From positions 186,001 through 250,000 of the forward strand of contig SVTY01000001.1 of NCBI GenBank assembly GCA_015063535.1: DNA of 64,000 nt. The letters are read 5' to 3'. This document shows, piece by piece, positions 1 to 9,058 of the stretch. The stretch comes from Oscillospiraceae bacterium (lineage in GTDB: Bacteria > Bacillota > Clostridia > Oscillospirales > CAG-272). A model generated the notes under the pieces. It was given only the letters and a program-made list of their open reading frames with translations. It did not search any database and was not told where the DNA came from. The stretch's first letter is position 1; each line of letters starts with the position of its first letter. The position numbers and the translations under genes were made by a program.

Positions 1-971
1 GCGGGAAGTCCTCCGCCTGTTCCAATGCAATCTATGGCGCACTGCAACAGCGCAAAGGTCTTGGTATCAGGCTTTGCAAAGGTCAGCTTTGCCACTTCAA
101 ACAAGTTCAGCTCGGGAATGACCGCCTCGGTTCGCTCGGGATACGTTAAGGCATACTGAGCGCACAGGCGCATATCGGGAACCGAAAGCTGTGCGATCAC
201 GCTGTTATCAATATATTCCACCATGGAATGGATTATACTTTCTCGATGAATCACCACCTCAATGCGGTCTGCCGAAACACCGAACAAATGTACCGCTTCG
301 ATCACCTCGAAGCCTTTATTCATCAAGGTTGCGGAATCGACCGTGATCTTTGCTCCCATTTTCCATGTAGGGTGTGCCAAGGTCTCTTGCACGCCGATTC
401 CTTTCAGCTGCTCGGCTGTATACCCGAAAAAGGGTCCGCCCGATGCGGTCAGATAAATTTTTTTTAATTCTCTGTCCGCACCCGCCTTCAAACATTGAAA
501 AATCGCACTATGCTCACTGTCCACAGGCAATATTTCCACATTTTTGCTTTTTGCCTGTGCAGAAACGATCTCCCCCGCTACCACTAAGGATTCCTTATTT
601 GCCAGTGCCAAGCGAGCACCCGAATCAATGGCGGCAAGAGTAGGAAGAAGCCCCGCTTTTCCTATAATAGAATTCAGCACGACATCCCGACGCTCTTGGC
701 GGATCATATCGCAGATTCCCTCTGCACCGCAATAAATTTTGGCTGGCGTATCCGCCAATCGGATCTTCAGCTCCTTTGCCGCCGATTCCTCTGCCATTGC
801 CACATGACCAATACCAAATTGGCGTACCTGTTCTTCCACACGCTTGTAATTTCGATTAGCACTGATGGCACTGATACGCATAGCCATGCGTTCTGCTACA
901 TCAATGGCTTGTTCTCCCACCGAACCGGTAGAGCCCAATATCGCAATGTTTTTTTGTGTATGATCGGTCAT
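1..971 (-). CDS. dxr: 1-deoxy-D-xylulose 5-phosphate reductoisomerase (partial)
   Basis: This enzyme converts DXP to 2-C-methyl-erythritol 4-phosphate with NADPH, the second step of the MEP isoprenoid pathway, in the cytosol. The start (reading MTDHTQKNIAILGSTGSVG) shows the N-terminal NADPH-binding GSTGSVG loop at residues 12-18. LALANKESLV, the substrate and metal region VDSEHSAIFQCL, and LTASGGPFFGY follow in family order. About 323 codons are visible and the C-terminus lies beyond the window edge. The gene begins nine bases after the cdsA stop and is the last visible member of the pyrH-frr-uppS-cdsA-dxr run, which supplies lipid carriers and isoprenoids for the envelope. The assignment is firm; only the end is unseen. 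Confidence 0.96.
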   Translation of the reverse strand, partial: MTDHTQKNIAILGSTGSVGEQAIDVAERMAMRISAISANRNYKRVEEQVRQFGIGHVAMAEESAAKELKIRLADTPAKIYCGAEGICDMIRQERRDVVLNSIIGKAGLLPTLAAIDSGARLALANKESLVVAGEIVSAQAKSKNVEILPVDSEHSAIFQCLKAGADRELKKIYLTASGGPFFGYTAEQLKGIGVQETLAHPTWKMGAKITVDSATLMNKGFEVIEAVHLFGVSADRIEVVIHRESIIHSMVEYIDNSVIAQLSVPDMRLCAQYALTYPERTEAVIPELNLFEVAKLTFAKPDTKTFALLQCAIDCIGTGGGLP

Positions 972-980
972 AATATCTCC

Positions 981-1820
981 TTACATCAATTGGATCCCCG
1001 AGAGAGAAACAAATACACAAATGGCGCCCAATCCCAAGGAAACCGCCAAAATAGAATCAAAGCGATCCAGCATACCGCCGTGTCCCGGGAACAGCTTTCC
1101 GAAATCCTTGATCCCGTAATGCCGTTTGATAACCGACATAATCAGGTCTCCGATTTGTGCGATCAAGGAAAGGATCACGCCGCTTATAACCAAAAACAGC
1201 AGATTGGCATCCTGTCCGAACCATTGATCCACGATCCATCCGAACAAGGCAAAGCTTGCGGCGCAGAAAACAATACCGCCTATGCTTCCCTCAACGGTCT
1301 TTTTTGGACTGACCGCTTCGATCAGCTTATGCTTACCAAGGAAATACCCTGTAAAATACGCAAAAATATCGGTTACCCATGCGCCGATAAAGATCAAAAG
1401 ATATATGTATACGCCATATGGCTCAAAATCACGAACATACAGGATCGACGATAATGCCAGAAGAATATACATTGCCATAAAAACGACTGCGGAGGTCTCT
1501 CCGAAAGCAAGCTTTCCGCCAGACCATACGATCAGAGTAAACAAATAGATCACATAGACAACAGCCACCATAAATGCGATCATTGCGGAATACACCGTAT
1601 CGTCCATATAGCGAACCAGGAACGGAAGAATCAGAGAAAACAGATACAGCGGTACCGTGACCGTCCATGCCTTCTCTATACCCGTACATTTAAAAAGCTC
1701 ATACAGACAGATCAAGGAGACCAGAGCCAATGCGATCGGGAACACCACCGTGTCCGAAAGAAACAACACCGGCACCAAGATCAAAATGGCTACAATGGAT
1801 GTAAGTATTCGTTTCAGCAT
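981..1820 (-). CDS. cdsA: phosphatidate cytidylyltransferase CdsA
   Basis: CdsA is an integral membrane enzyme that makes CDP-diacylglycerol from phosphatidic acid and CTP, the branch point for membrane phospholipids. The 279-residue product has about eight hydrophobic segments. Near the C-terminus (about residues 238-258) it carries the family signature KDFGKLFPGHGGMLDRFDS, whose acidic residues bind metal and CTP. Length is normal for the family. It sits 18 bases after uppS and nine bases before dxr, so it is almost certainly co-transcribed with them. A long open frame on the opposite strand is only a shadow of this gene. Confidence 0.96.
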   Translation of the reverse strand: MLKRILTSIVAILILVPVLFLSDTVVFPIALALVSLICLYELFKCTGIEKAWTVTVPLYLFSLILPFLVRYMDDTVYSAMIAFMVAVVYVIYLFTLIVWSGGKLAFGETSAVVFMAMYILLALSSILYVRDFEPYGVYIYLLIFIGAWVTDIFAYFTGYFLGKHKLIEAVSPKKTVEGSIGGIVFCAASFALFGWIVDQWFGQDANLLFLVISGVILSLIAQIGDLIMSVIKRHYGIKDFGKLFPGHGGMLDRFDSILAVSLGLGAICVFVSLSGIQLM

Positions 1821-1838
1821 GACAAGCTTCTCCTCTCA

Positions 1839-2552
1839 TTAAACGCCGCCGAAGCGCCGCTTTCTGTTCTTAAAATTCTCCACTGCCTCATCCACATCGT
1901 CCGCCTGAAAATCAGGCCACAGCTTATCGGTAAAATACAGCTCGGCATATGCAGCCTGCCACAAAAGAAAATTGGATATCCGCAGATCGCCGCCCGTCCG
2001 AACGATCATATCCGGCTCGGGAGATTGGCTGGTGTAAAGCGCATTGGCAAAATCCTGCTCCGTGATTTCTTCCTTTCCCTGCTTCAGCAATTGATTGGCG
2101 GCATGCACCAGCTCACTTCGTCCGCCGTAGTTCAATGCCAAATTGACGATACAGGTATAATGCGCCGAGATCCGTTCGATTTTGTCAATCTTCTCTCGGA
2201 TTTGGGGAGAAAACGGAGAACGGTCGCCAATAAAAATAAAGCGGATATCGTTTTTTTTCAGTTCTTCCTCGCATTCATCCAAATACTGGTCGAGAAGCTT
2301 TAAGATAGAATCGACCTCCTTTTGAGGGCGTTTCCAATTCTCCGTGGAAAAGACATAAAAGGTAACAGCCTCCATGCCCAGCTGTGAGCACCGTCTCAGC
2401 ACCCGACGAAATGCCTCCGCACCGAATTTATGACCGTATTCTCTCGGCATTCCCCTCTTTTTTGCCCATCTGCCGTTACCGTCCATGATAAACGCCATAT
2501 GACGAACGGGACAATCGATCGGGGTACCCGTATTCTTCGTTTTTTTCTCCAT
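1839..2552 (-). CDS. uppS: isoprenyl (undecaprenyl) diphosphate synthase
   Basis: This cis-prenyltransferase elongates farnesyl diphosphate with isopentenyl units to undecaprenyl diphosphate, the lipid carrier for peptidoglycan. The 237-residue protein has MAFIMDGNGRWAKKRG near residues 19-34, containing the catalytic Asp of the conserved MDGNGRWA motif. YVFSTENWKRP lies in the middle, and the C-terminal substrate segment PEPDMIVRTGGDLRISNFL ends in the usual region. Length and motifs are canonical. The gene follows frr and precedes cdsA in a conserved cell-envelope cluster. The 75-base gap before it contains a GC-rich hairpin with T residues in the loop rather than a tail, so it is probably not a terminator. 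Confidence 0.97.
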   Translation of the reverse strand: MEKKTKNTGTPIDCPVRHMAFIMDGNGRWAKKRGMPREYGHKFGAEAFRRVLRRCSQLGMEAVTFYVFSTENWKRPQKEVDSILKLLDQYLDECEEELKKNDIRFIFIGDRSPFSPQIREKIDKIERISAHYTCIVNLALNYGGRSELVHAANQLLKQGKEEITEQDFANALYTSQSPEPDMIVRTGGDLRISNFLLWQAAYAELYFTDKLWPDFQADDVDEAVENFKNRKRRFGGV

Positions 2553-2627
2553 GATCGTATCTCCGATATAAAATCAGGACGGGCAAAAAACCCGCCCTGT
2601 ATTCCTTTTTTCTTTTAGAACCGCTTG

Positions 2628-3182
2628 TCAGATCTGCATGATTTCCTTTTCTTTTTTCGCCGTGATTCCATCAATATCCTTGATGTACTTATCGGTCAGA
2701 TCCTGCACGCTCTTTTCGGATGCCTTCTGCTCATCCTCAGTCATATCTCCGTCAGTCTTCATCTTCTTACAGAGATCGTTGGCATCTCGACGGATATTGC
2801 GGATAGCGACCTTCGCATCCTCGCCGTATTTCCGAACCTGCTTAGCAAGCTCTTTTCTTCTTTCCTCGGTGGGCTGAGGAAATACCAAGCGAATGGTCTT
2901 GCCGTCATTTGAGGGGGTGATTCCCACATCCGATGCGAGAATTGCCTTCTCAATATCCTTCAGAGTAGAGGTATCCCAAGGGGTTATCATTAAAGTCTTG
3001 GCATCCGGAACGCTGACCGTTGCCATAGAGCTGATCGCCGTAGGAACGCCCCAATAATCCACATTTACCTTGGAAAGAACAGCGGCATTTGCCTGTCCCG
3101 CACGAATGGAAGAAAGGTTCTCCTCATAGACCGAAATCGCTTTTTTCATTTTCTCTTCAAAATCTTTTGTGTTAAGCTTCAT
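2628..3182 (-). CDS. frr: ribosome recycling factor
   Basis: RRF acts with EF-G to split post-termination ribosomes. The 184-residue protein has the family start KMKKAISVYEENLSSIRAGQANAAVL (shown here only in part: the SIRAGQANAAVL core is residues 25-36). It ends with the long helix KMKTDGDMTEDEQKASEKSV and a short C-terminal KEKEIMQI. Length matches the family (about 185). It lies 40 bases after pyrH, the usual pyrH-frr order in Firmicutes, and before uppS. No unusual residue was seen. Confidence 0.97.
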   Translation of the reverse strand: MKLNTKDFEEKMKKAISVYEENLSSIRAGQANAAVLSKVNVDYWGVPTAISSMATVSVPDAKTLMITPWDTSTLKDIEKAILASDVGITPSNDGKTIRLVFPQPTEERRKELAKQVRKYGEDAKVAIRNIRRDANDLCKKMKTDGDMTEDEQKASEKSVQDLTDKYIKDIDGITAKKEKEIMQI

Positions 3183-3222
3183 AACATCCTCCGTATGTAT
3201 ATCTTATAATTTTATTTATCCA

Positions 3223-3939
3223 TTATCGGTGAATTTCCGTACCGATCTTCTCCCCCATGATAACCCTATAAATATTCATCGGATCCTTCAATTCAAAGGC
3301 GTACGCCCGAATATCATTCTCCATGCAGAAGGTCGTAGCTGTGAGGTCGAGAGCCTTGAGCTCTTTTTCCAGAATTTCCTTATAGGTCAGCTCATCGTAA
3401 CGGACAGCCGTCGGATCGACCTTGGGATCGGCAGAATAGATGCCGTCAATATTTTTAGCCATCAGCACCACATCCGCTTCAATCTCTGCGGCACGCAGAG
3501 CCGCCGCTGTATCGGTGGAAAAATACGGTGAACCCAGTCCGCCTCCGAAGATCACGATCTGTCCGTTCTCCATTGCCCGAACCGCCTCTTGGGTCATATA
3601 CCGCTCGGCATAGGGCTGCATATCCACCGCCGTCATCACCTTGGCATCCAATCCTTCCTGAATGAAGGTATCCTGAAGAGCCAATGCATTAATGGTCGTT
3701 GCCAGCATACCCATACTATCGGCCCGAACCCGATTCATGGCACCGCCCTGTCTGCCGCGCCAAATATTGCCGGCTCCGACAATAATACCGATCTGCACCT
3801 TTTGCTCTACACACTGCCTCAGCACATCGGCAATAGAGGCAATGAAGTCAAAATTAAGAATACCGTCGCTACCCGCCGCCAATGCTTCGCCGGAAAGCTT
3901 TAAAAGAACACGTCGATACTTGGGAGTTGAATGTTGCAT
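3223..3939 (-). CDS. pyrH: UMP kinase
   Basis: PyrH phosphorylates UMP to UDP in the cytosol and belongs to the amino-acid kinase fold, forming hexamers. The 238-residue protein starts with RRVLLKLSGEALA (residues 9-21), the phosphate-binding region. It continues with GIIVGAGNIWRG and then the GGGLGSPYFSTDTAAALRA stretch typical of bacterial UMP kinase. The usual neighbours tsf and rpsB are not upstream; an ArsB-like gene is there instead. A promoter with TTTACA and TAAAAT separated by 17 bases lies just upstream, so this gene probably heads the pyrH-frr-uppS-cdsA-dxr unit. Confidence 0.97.
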   Translation of the reverse strand: MQHSTPKYRRVLLKLSGEALAAGSDGILNFDFIASIADVLRQCVEQKVQIGIIVGAGNIWRGRQGGAMNRVRADSMGMLATTINALALQDTFIQEGLDAKVMTAVDMQPYAERYMTQEAVRAMENGQIVIFGGGLGSPYFSTDTAAALRAAEIEADVVLMAKNIDGIYSADPKVDPTAVRYDELTYKEILEKELKALDLTATTFCMENDIRAYAFELKDPMNIYRVIMGEKIGTEIHR

Positions 3940-3976
3940 AAATACTCAAATCGCCTTTCTTAAACATACTATATAT

Positions 3977-4005
3977 ATTTTACTACATTTTCTTTTGTTT
4001 GTAAA
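3977..4005 (-). promoter_or_regulatory. predicted promoter for pyrH operon
   Basis: On the minus strand TTTACA is followed after 17 bases by TAAAAT, a reasonable vegetative promoter about 40 bases before the pyrH start. No operator was recognised. Confidence 0.6.
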
Positions 4006-4048
4006 CAGGTATTTTTATTTTTTTCGGATTTCTTATAAAATCTTCTGA

Positions 4049-5362
4049 CTATACAACCCATTCCAGTACAAAAAGTGTTGCCAAGACGGTAGGAACTCCG
4101 ATCAAGAACCCAAAGAACACAAATTTCAAGATCGGAAGCCTTACATGATTCTGCTTCAGAAGATTCAACCACATGATCCCCGCTAAAGCTCCCACAGGCG
4201 TAATAAATGCCCCAAGATTCGAGCCAACGATCGTAGCATAGATCTGCCCGGTCACTGCTTCAAAATTTAATATCTTGCTGAACAGAACGCTCATAGGAAT
4301 GTTGTTTAAAATATTCGATGCCAAAAAGGATAACAGTCCAAAGGAAAAAACACCGTCATCCTTGGACAGAAAGGCGGCAACCTGTGCCGTAAAACCACTT
4401 TCCTCTAAAGCAAGGACGATGGTAAACATTCCTATGATAAACGGCACAATCTCATACGGAAGTCTTGCCACAGCATGTCCGACACAGGTCATTGGCTTTC
4501 GTCGGAGCACCAGTGCCAAAATCGAGCACACAACCGAGGAGATTGCCATACAAAGCGCAATCAACCACATTTCAAAGTGCAGATATTGCGAAATCGACAA
4601 CAGGATCACGCAAGCACCCAAATGCACAAGAGTGACCCACATCAACACACGGTCGGTGATCGGTTCAATGACGGTATCGGCATGGATCTGTCCCTTCAGC
4701 TTTTTTTGAAAGATCACGCTCATGATAAGTAAGGAGGTAAGTCCTGCCGCAACCGTTGGCAGTGCCATTACACGGATATAGTCGGCAAATCCGATGTGAA
4801 ATGCGCCCGACACATAGATGTTGGTAGGATTACCGATCAGCAAAAACAGGCTCCATGTATTTGCCGCCACAAATTCCATAATCAGATACGGAATGGGATC
4901 GATCTTTGCCGACCGACAGAAATGGCAAATGAAGGGAGTAAATGTTAAAATCACGATATCATTGGAGGTAAAGACGGTCAGCAAGGAAATGATGGCATAT
5001 AACGCCAAAAAAATTTTATGCTGGCTGTGTCCTGCTTTTTGAAGAATAACCCCCGAAATATGCTCAAAAAAGCCGGTCTGCTCCAACAGTAACGAAAAGA
5101 TCGTCATGGAAAAGAACAAAATCAGGATCCGAATCGGATTTACGGAGGACGCCTCTGTAAACGCCGTAAAAACATCGGCTCGGCGAACCGTTCCTAAGAT
5201 CAGCATCAAGAGTGCTCCCATAAGGGGGATCCATGGGTATATCTTCAAGGTGATATGCCGCTTTCCGACGGAAATTTGCGGCAAAAACAAAATACTGACG
5301 ATCAAGAGAAGTACGGTGATCAAGGACAACAGCAATGCAAGAGTCATTATATTCAGCTCCAA
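4049..5362 (-). CDS. ArsB/NhaD-type ion transporter (SLC13-like)
   Basis: This 437-residue polytopic membrane protein has about eleven hydrophobic segments. Two features place it in the ion transporter superfamily that includes ArsB, NhaD and CitM: LLIGNPTNIYVSG, a hairpin-loop NPTN motif near residues 178-190, and the C-terminal half repeat with SNLGAFITPVGALAG. Family members export arsenite or exchange cations or carboxylates. No ars genes, chaperone or regulator lie beside it, so arsenite is only one possibility and the substrate is unknown. It is read in the same direction as pyrH but is separated by that gene's own promoter. Confidence 0.8.
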   Translation of the reverse strand: MELNIMTLALLLSLITVLLLIVSILFLPQISVGKRHITLKIYPWIPLMGALLMLILGTVRRADVFTAFTEASSVNPIRILILFFSMTIFSLLLEQTGFFEHISGVILQKAGHSQHKIFLALYAIISLLTVFTSNDIVILTFTPFICHFCRSAKIDPIPYLIMEFVAANTWSLFLLIGNPTNIYVSGAFHIGFADYIRVMALPTVAAGLTSLLIMSVIFQKKLKGQIHADTVIEPITDRVLMWVTLVHLGACVILLSISQYLHFEMWLIALCMAISSVVCSILALVLRRKPMTCVGHAVARLPYEIVPFIIGMFTIVLALEESGFTAQVAAFLSKDDGVFSFGLLSFLASNILNNIPMSVLFSKILNFEAVTGQIYATIVGSNLGAFITPVGALAGIMWLNLLKQNHVRLPILKFVFFGFLIGVPTVLATLFVLEWVV

Positions 5363-5452
5363 GGTTTCAAGGCGATGCCCTCATTATACACCTTTTCGAT
5401 CGGATTGTCAACAGACATTCTGCGTTTTTCCGATAAATCGAAAAAAATCGGA

Positions 5453-6181
5453 TCACAGCCTTCTCAACAAGGCACCGTATGCCTCCAGCTTTTGTTTCCG
5501 TTGCTTCCAATCGGGCAGTACCGATTCCACGACCGCATAAAACTCGGGGGAATGCCTGAACACCAAATAGTGAGCAAATTCATGAACGACCACATACTCC
5601 ACACAGTCAGGCGGAACACAAATTAAAAATTTATTGAGGGTTATGATATTCTCTGTCGGACAACAGCTCCCCCAGCGAGAAACCATATAACGGAAGCGAA
5701 GCTCGGGAGAAAACATGCCGAATGCGGCAAAACGGCGAGAGACCTGCTCGCAAAGAGACGGCAGATATTGCTTTGAGACTTGGGTAACAAACGCACGAAA
5801 TGCGTTTTGAATCAAGGTACGATCCTCTGTATCGGTTACAGCTATCGTAAGTATTTCCCCGTCTAAACGGACATCATTTTTCTTTTCTGTCACCAGCCGT
5901 ACCGTTCGTTCCCTTCCTCCGATGGGAATGCGCCCACCCTCAGAAAAAGGATCTCCCTGAGAGTCAAAGGACTCCCGATGGGTGGCAAATCGCTTTTTTG
6001 CGGAGAAAATGAAAGCTTGATTTTTTCGTACAAAAGCATCTGCCTCCCAAGGGGGAACGGTCGGAGAAGCGGAAACGGTTATGCGTCCGTCCGCATGCAC
6101 TCTGAGGTTGAGATTTTTCACCTTTTTTGCAATCAACTCATACTCTATGATCTGCCCTTGAAGCTCTAGATATCGGACCAT
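5453..6181 (-). CDS. YgjP-like M48-type metallopeptidase (DUF45)
   Basis: The 242-residue protein matches the YgjP/DUF45 family of small zinc-dependent hydrolases. The zinc site HEFAHYLVFRHSPEFY is at about residues 200-215, with the HExxH pair and a later His. The preceding MVSRWGSCCPTENIITLNKFLI segment (quoted in part: SRWGSCC) is the family hallmark. There is no signal peptide. In YgjP homologues the role is poorly known; some sit beside type I restriction genes, which is not the case here. A GAGGAAAGAC site supports the chosen ATG. It follows the M14 peptidase gene by 54 bases and may be co-transcribed with it. Confidence 0.85.
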   Translation of the reverse strand: MVRYLELQGQIIEYELIAKKVKNLNLRVHADGRITVSASPTVPPWEADAFVRKNQAFIFSAKKRFATHRESFDSQGDPFSEGGRIPIGGRERTVRLVTEKKNDVRLDGEILTIAVTDTEDRTLIQNAFRAFVTQVSKQYLPSLCEQVSRRFAAFGMFSPELRFRYMVSRWGSCCPTENIITLNKFLICVPPDCVEYVVVHEFAHYLVFRHSPEFYAVVESVLPDWKQRKQKLEAYGALLRRL

Positions 6182-6235
6182 TGTCTTTCCTCCTCGCTCA
6201 CTTTTTGATTCTTTTTTTTTAAGTAAAATTTGCTT

Positions 6236-7183
6236 TTATATCAGGGTCGGCGCCAAAAACAGCAGCTTACGAATCCGAAGATAAATGGGAAAGCCATCTT
6301 TGACGGGAAGCGGATTTTTTCCTTTCCCGCATTCAACGGTAAACGCAGGCAGTTCCAGTTCCTCGGCGCACCAATCGGACAGACCGCCGTATGCCGCCAT
6401 TCCCTCTGCGCTTGCCAAGGTATATCCGCTCAGCACCGACAGCTTTTTGGCAATTTCTTTCGTCCGCAGACACGAAAATTTAGCGGCACCGTCATAAATT
6501 TCTTCCCCTTGTGTATGAAAGCTCAAAACCTGCTTGATCGATGAATTATAGCGGATAAAATTACATAGATGTCCTACCTCCGGCTCGCTTTCCGGTGCTT
6601 CTCCACTGTATCTTGTCGAAGCGCCGCCAAGGATACCGTGCTCCGATTCCAGCTTTTTATATTCCGCAAAGCCGCTGTTATAATTGTGATTGAGATCCAC
6701 GCCGCGGGCATTTGCCTGCCAATGTGAAAAATCGTTGCTCCCGTGATTCATTGCCAAAAGACGGTCGTACAACGGATTGTCGGGCGCAATTCCGTGGAGC
6801 TGATATTCCACGCCGTCAGGATTCAGCATCGGCACAATATGAATGGTTCGGGAAGAAAAGAAATACGGAAGGCTCAATCCGAACAAGCTGCTTTTACTTT
6901 GATAAAGCGCACAATACTCTCGGATAAATCGAAGCAATACAAGGGTAGTGATCCATTCCATCCCGTGATGTGCGCCTACATACAGGGAGGCTTTTTTTCC
7001 CTCGCCTAAGCTGATTACGGGAATGCCACGCCCCATAATGGATTCTCCGAGATAGGAGATCGAACAAAAGGAGTACCGTTCCGCTATATCATTGATAACT
7101 TTCATCATTTGCCCGTAATCCATAGGCTTCTCCTGGTACGGCTCGCCAACGATCACAGACAAGGATTTTTCAAGTTTTTTCAT
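6236..7183 (-). CDS. M14-family zinc carboxypeptidase (peptidoglycan-type)
   Basis: The 315-residue protein is an M14 metallocarboxypeptidase. The zinc ligands are visible as VGAHHGMEW (HxxE, about residues 70-78) and as the His in VLSFHTQGEEIYDG (about 220). The catalytic Glu lies in LPAFTVECGKG near the C-terminus. The segment GRGIPVISLGEG before the zinc site is typical of bacterial gamma-D-glutamyl-diaminopimelate peptidases (MpaA/Yqgt type), which trim murein peptides. No signal peptide is evident, so a cytosolic recycling role is plausible. The substrate is inferred from family resemblance only. Confidence 0.85.
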   Translation of the reverse strand: MKKLEKSLSVIVGEPYQEKPMDYGQMMKVINDIAERYSFCSISYLGESIMGRGIPVISLGEGKKASLYVGAHHGMEWITTLVLLRFIREYCALYQSKSSLFGLSLPYFFSSRTIHIVPMLNPDGVEYQLHGIAPDNPLYDRLLAMNHGSNDFSHWQANARGVDLNHNYNSGFAEYKKLESEHGILGGASTRYSGEAPESEPEVGHLCNFIRYNSSIKQVLSFHTQGEEIYDGAAKFSCLRTKEIAKKLSVLSGYTLASAEGMAAYGGLSDWCAEELELPAFTVECGKGKNPLPVKDGFPIYLRIRKLLFLAPTLI

Positions 7184-7296
7184 ACTTTGTTCCGCCTTTA
7201 TTCAAGTATAGTTCACTTCATTCTATGCGAAACAGGAAATTTTTTTGCCAAAATTAAAATTATTTACAAATCACTAACCAAATTTGCCTCCAAGTA

Positions 7297-7305
7297 TGAT
7301 ACAAT
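7297..7305 (+). promoter_or_regulatory. possible extended -10 promoter
   Basis: TG-A-TACAAT forms an extended -10 element 44 bases before the plus-strand membrane protein gene. No convincing -35 was found 16-18 bases upstream, so this is tentative. Confidence 0.4.
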
Positions 7306-7348
7306 ATTAAATTGAAATGATAACCGCACAACTGTGCTAAGGAGTTTT

Positions 7349-8137
7349 ATGAAAACCAATAAACAAATTTATCGCCTTGCGTTGCTTTTTACGTTTGGAG
7401 GCGCGCTCTTCATTTCCTTCGGTCTTTCTCTGCTGTATAACTTGACGAACAGTAATATTGTTTACTATGCGACGGTCATACCCGACATATTAAATGTATG
7501 GATCGATCTGACTGAGGTCGCCATCTTTGCAATCGCATTTTCCCTGATCGTTTACGCCGCTTTTTATTCCCAAACATTTCGTTCGGCAGTCACGGTATTT
7601 TGGATCTATCTCGGTGCCGCCCTGCTCCGTCGTCTTGGGGATCTTGGTGTTGCTCTGCTGCTCTTTCGTGTCCTTGAGCTGACAGACATCCTGAACAATG
7701 TCATCTTTTTGATTTTGGATGCTTTGCTCGGATTGATCGCTTTGTTGATCGCCAAGAAGCGATCGGTTCGGTATAGGGGACAAAAAAAGTGGAGCTCCTC
7801 CGATTCGGCTTTGTTTGGAGATCATCCCGCCGAGCCCCTTTCGGATACCGACGAGCTGTATCCGTTCCGAAAAATTTTCAGCAGAGAGAATCCCTTACAG
7901 CTTTGTGCGTTGATTGTGGGAATCATCCTCTCTGCCGAAAAGATCTTATTCCGACTTCTCTTTGATCTGAGCTACGGAGCGCCCGAATCCTTTGCGGAAG
8001 TCATGATCATGGTTGTGTATTACGCATCGGATATTTTGATTGGTATTATTTATTATTGTATCTCGGTTTTGGTCTATCATCAGCTACTGCGTCCAAAGAA
8101 GCAAAAAAAGAAATCACGTAAGCAGCTTTTGAAATAG
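7349..8137 (+). CDS. hypothetical multi-pass membrane protein
   Basis: I do not recognise this 262-residue protein. It has about seven hydrophobic segments: an N-terminal pair (residues 10-70), a middle set (75-150), and a final pair (190-255) flanked by a basic C-terminus rich in Lys. The start at ATG 7349 is preferred to an upstream GTG because AAGGAG stands five bases before it. A hydrophilic loop with acidic and Ser residues separates the two halves. It is convergent with the XRE regulator gene, and the two coding ends overlap by 24 bases. Function cannot be inferred. Confidence 0.75.
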   Translation: MKTNKQIYRLALLFTFGGALFISFGLSLLYNLTNSNIVYYATVIPDILNVWIDLTEVAIFAIAFSLIVYAAFYSQTFRSAVTVFWIYLGAALLRRLGDLGVALLLFRVLELTDILNNVIFLILDALLGLIALLIAKKRSVRYRGQKKWSSSDSALFGDHPAEPLSDTDELYPFRKIFSRENPLQLCALIVGIILSAEKILFRLLFDLSYGAPESFAEVMIMVVYYASDILIGIIYYCISVLVYHQLLRPKKQKKKSRKQLLK

Positions 8138-8989
8138 CTCGACCTTATCAATGGAATATTCGTATGCACCCTTGAAATCCTGTATTTCCCGACAGCAGAT
8201 CTCTAAGTCGCAAAACACAAAATACAGCATAGGCTCCGCAACGGGAAAGTCATTCAACAAAATCTTATGCAGGCATTCATATGCCTGTCCGTACTGTCCC
8301 TCCTGCATCCATAGCTTCGCTTCCAAATGCAGGGCGTACGGCGTTTCCTTTCTGGCAATGGATTCGATGGCGCCGATAGGCTCCTTGCGGTCTAACTGCT
8401 CCAACGCATAGGCATACCGACAAAATTCCTCGGTCAAGGCGGGATAGATATTCACCTCGCCCTCATCGATCACATTGGAGGAAAGGGTCGCCGAAAACCG
8501 CCGCATATAGCGAAAATAAATTCCCACCGTCGCCACGATCAGATCGGTTCGGTACAGGGTGCGACCGCAGCTTTCCAATGCCTCATCCAAATAAGAGCAA
8601 GCTCCCTTCAGATTGCCGCCGTTAAATTCTTCTGCAGCAACATACAGATTGCATTCCGACAGGATCATTTGTATTTCATCATCTTCCGTGCTTTTGGAAT
8701 TCAGACACATATCCCGACAGATCCGAAAATCCTCGGTCATAAAGGCTTGCTTGATCTGGCTGATCTCCCTGTGCTTCAAGTAGATCAATTCGTCCTCTTC
8801 GTCCGCCAAAAGAAAAGACGGCGAGACATTCAAGCGCTCGGCAATATACCGAACGGTCTCCAAAGACGGGTTGGCAGAACCGTTTTCAATGCGGCTAAGC
8901 ATATTGCGTGTGATCTCCGAGCCGACCAGCTCCGATTGTGTCATCAGCTTTGCGATCCGAAGCTTTTTGATTTTTTCACCGATCTTCAT
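8114..8989 (-). CDS. XRE-family regulator with TPR-like C-terminus
   Basis: This 291-residue cytosolic regulator has an N-terminal Cro/C1-type helix-turn-helix (residues 5-60, with LMTQSELVGSEITRNMLSRI and the NPSLETVRYIAERLNVSPS helix). A long helical region follows with repeated Tyr/Ala-rich pairs, such as YGQAYECLHKIL, that resembles tetratricopeptide repeats. The arrangement is that of Rgg/PlcR-type regulators, which often respond to small peptides. No peptide gene is evident nearby. It overlaps the 3-prime end of the convergent membrane protein gene, and its own target is unknown. Confidence 0.8.
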   Translation of the reverse strand: MKIGEKIKKLRIAKLMTQSELVGSEITRNMLSRIENGSANPSLETVRYIAERLNVSPSFLLADEEDELIYLKHREISQIKQAFMTEDFRICRDMCLNSKSTEDDEIQMILSECNLYVAAEEFNGGNLKGACSYLDEALESCGRTLYRTDLIVATVGIYFRYMRRFSATLSSNVIDEGEVNIYPALTEEFCRYAYALEQLDRKEPIGAIESIARKETPYALHLEAKLWMQEGQYGQAYECLHKILLNDFPVAEPMLYFVFCDLEICCREIQDFKGAYEYSIDKVELFQKLLT

Positions 8990-9058
8990 AAAGGTAACTC
9001 CTATTTACATTCTGGGCTTATTGTACCACAGATCGCCGTATAAATCAAGAGGCTTTTC

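Noticed and set aside
4049..5362. Arsenite pump ArsB
   Set aside because: The fold fits the wider ArsB/NhaD family, but no ars genes are nearby, so arsenic resistance is not claimed.
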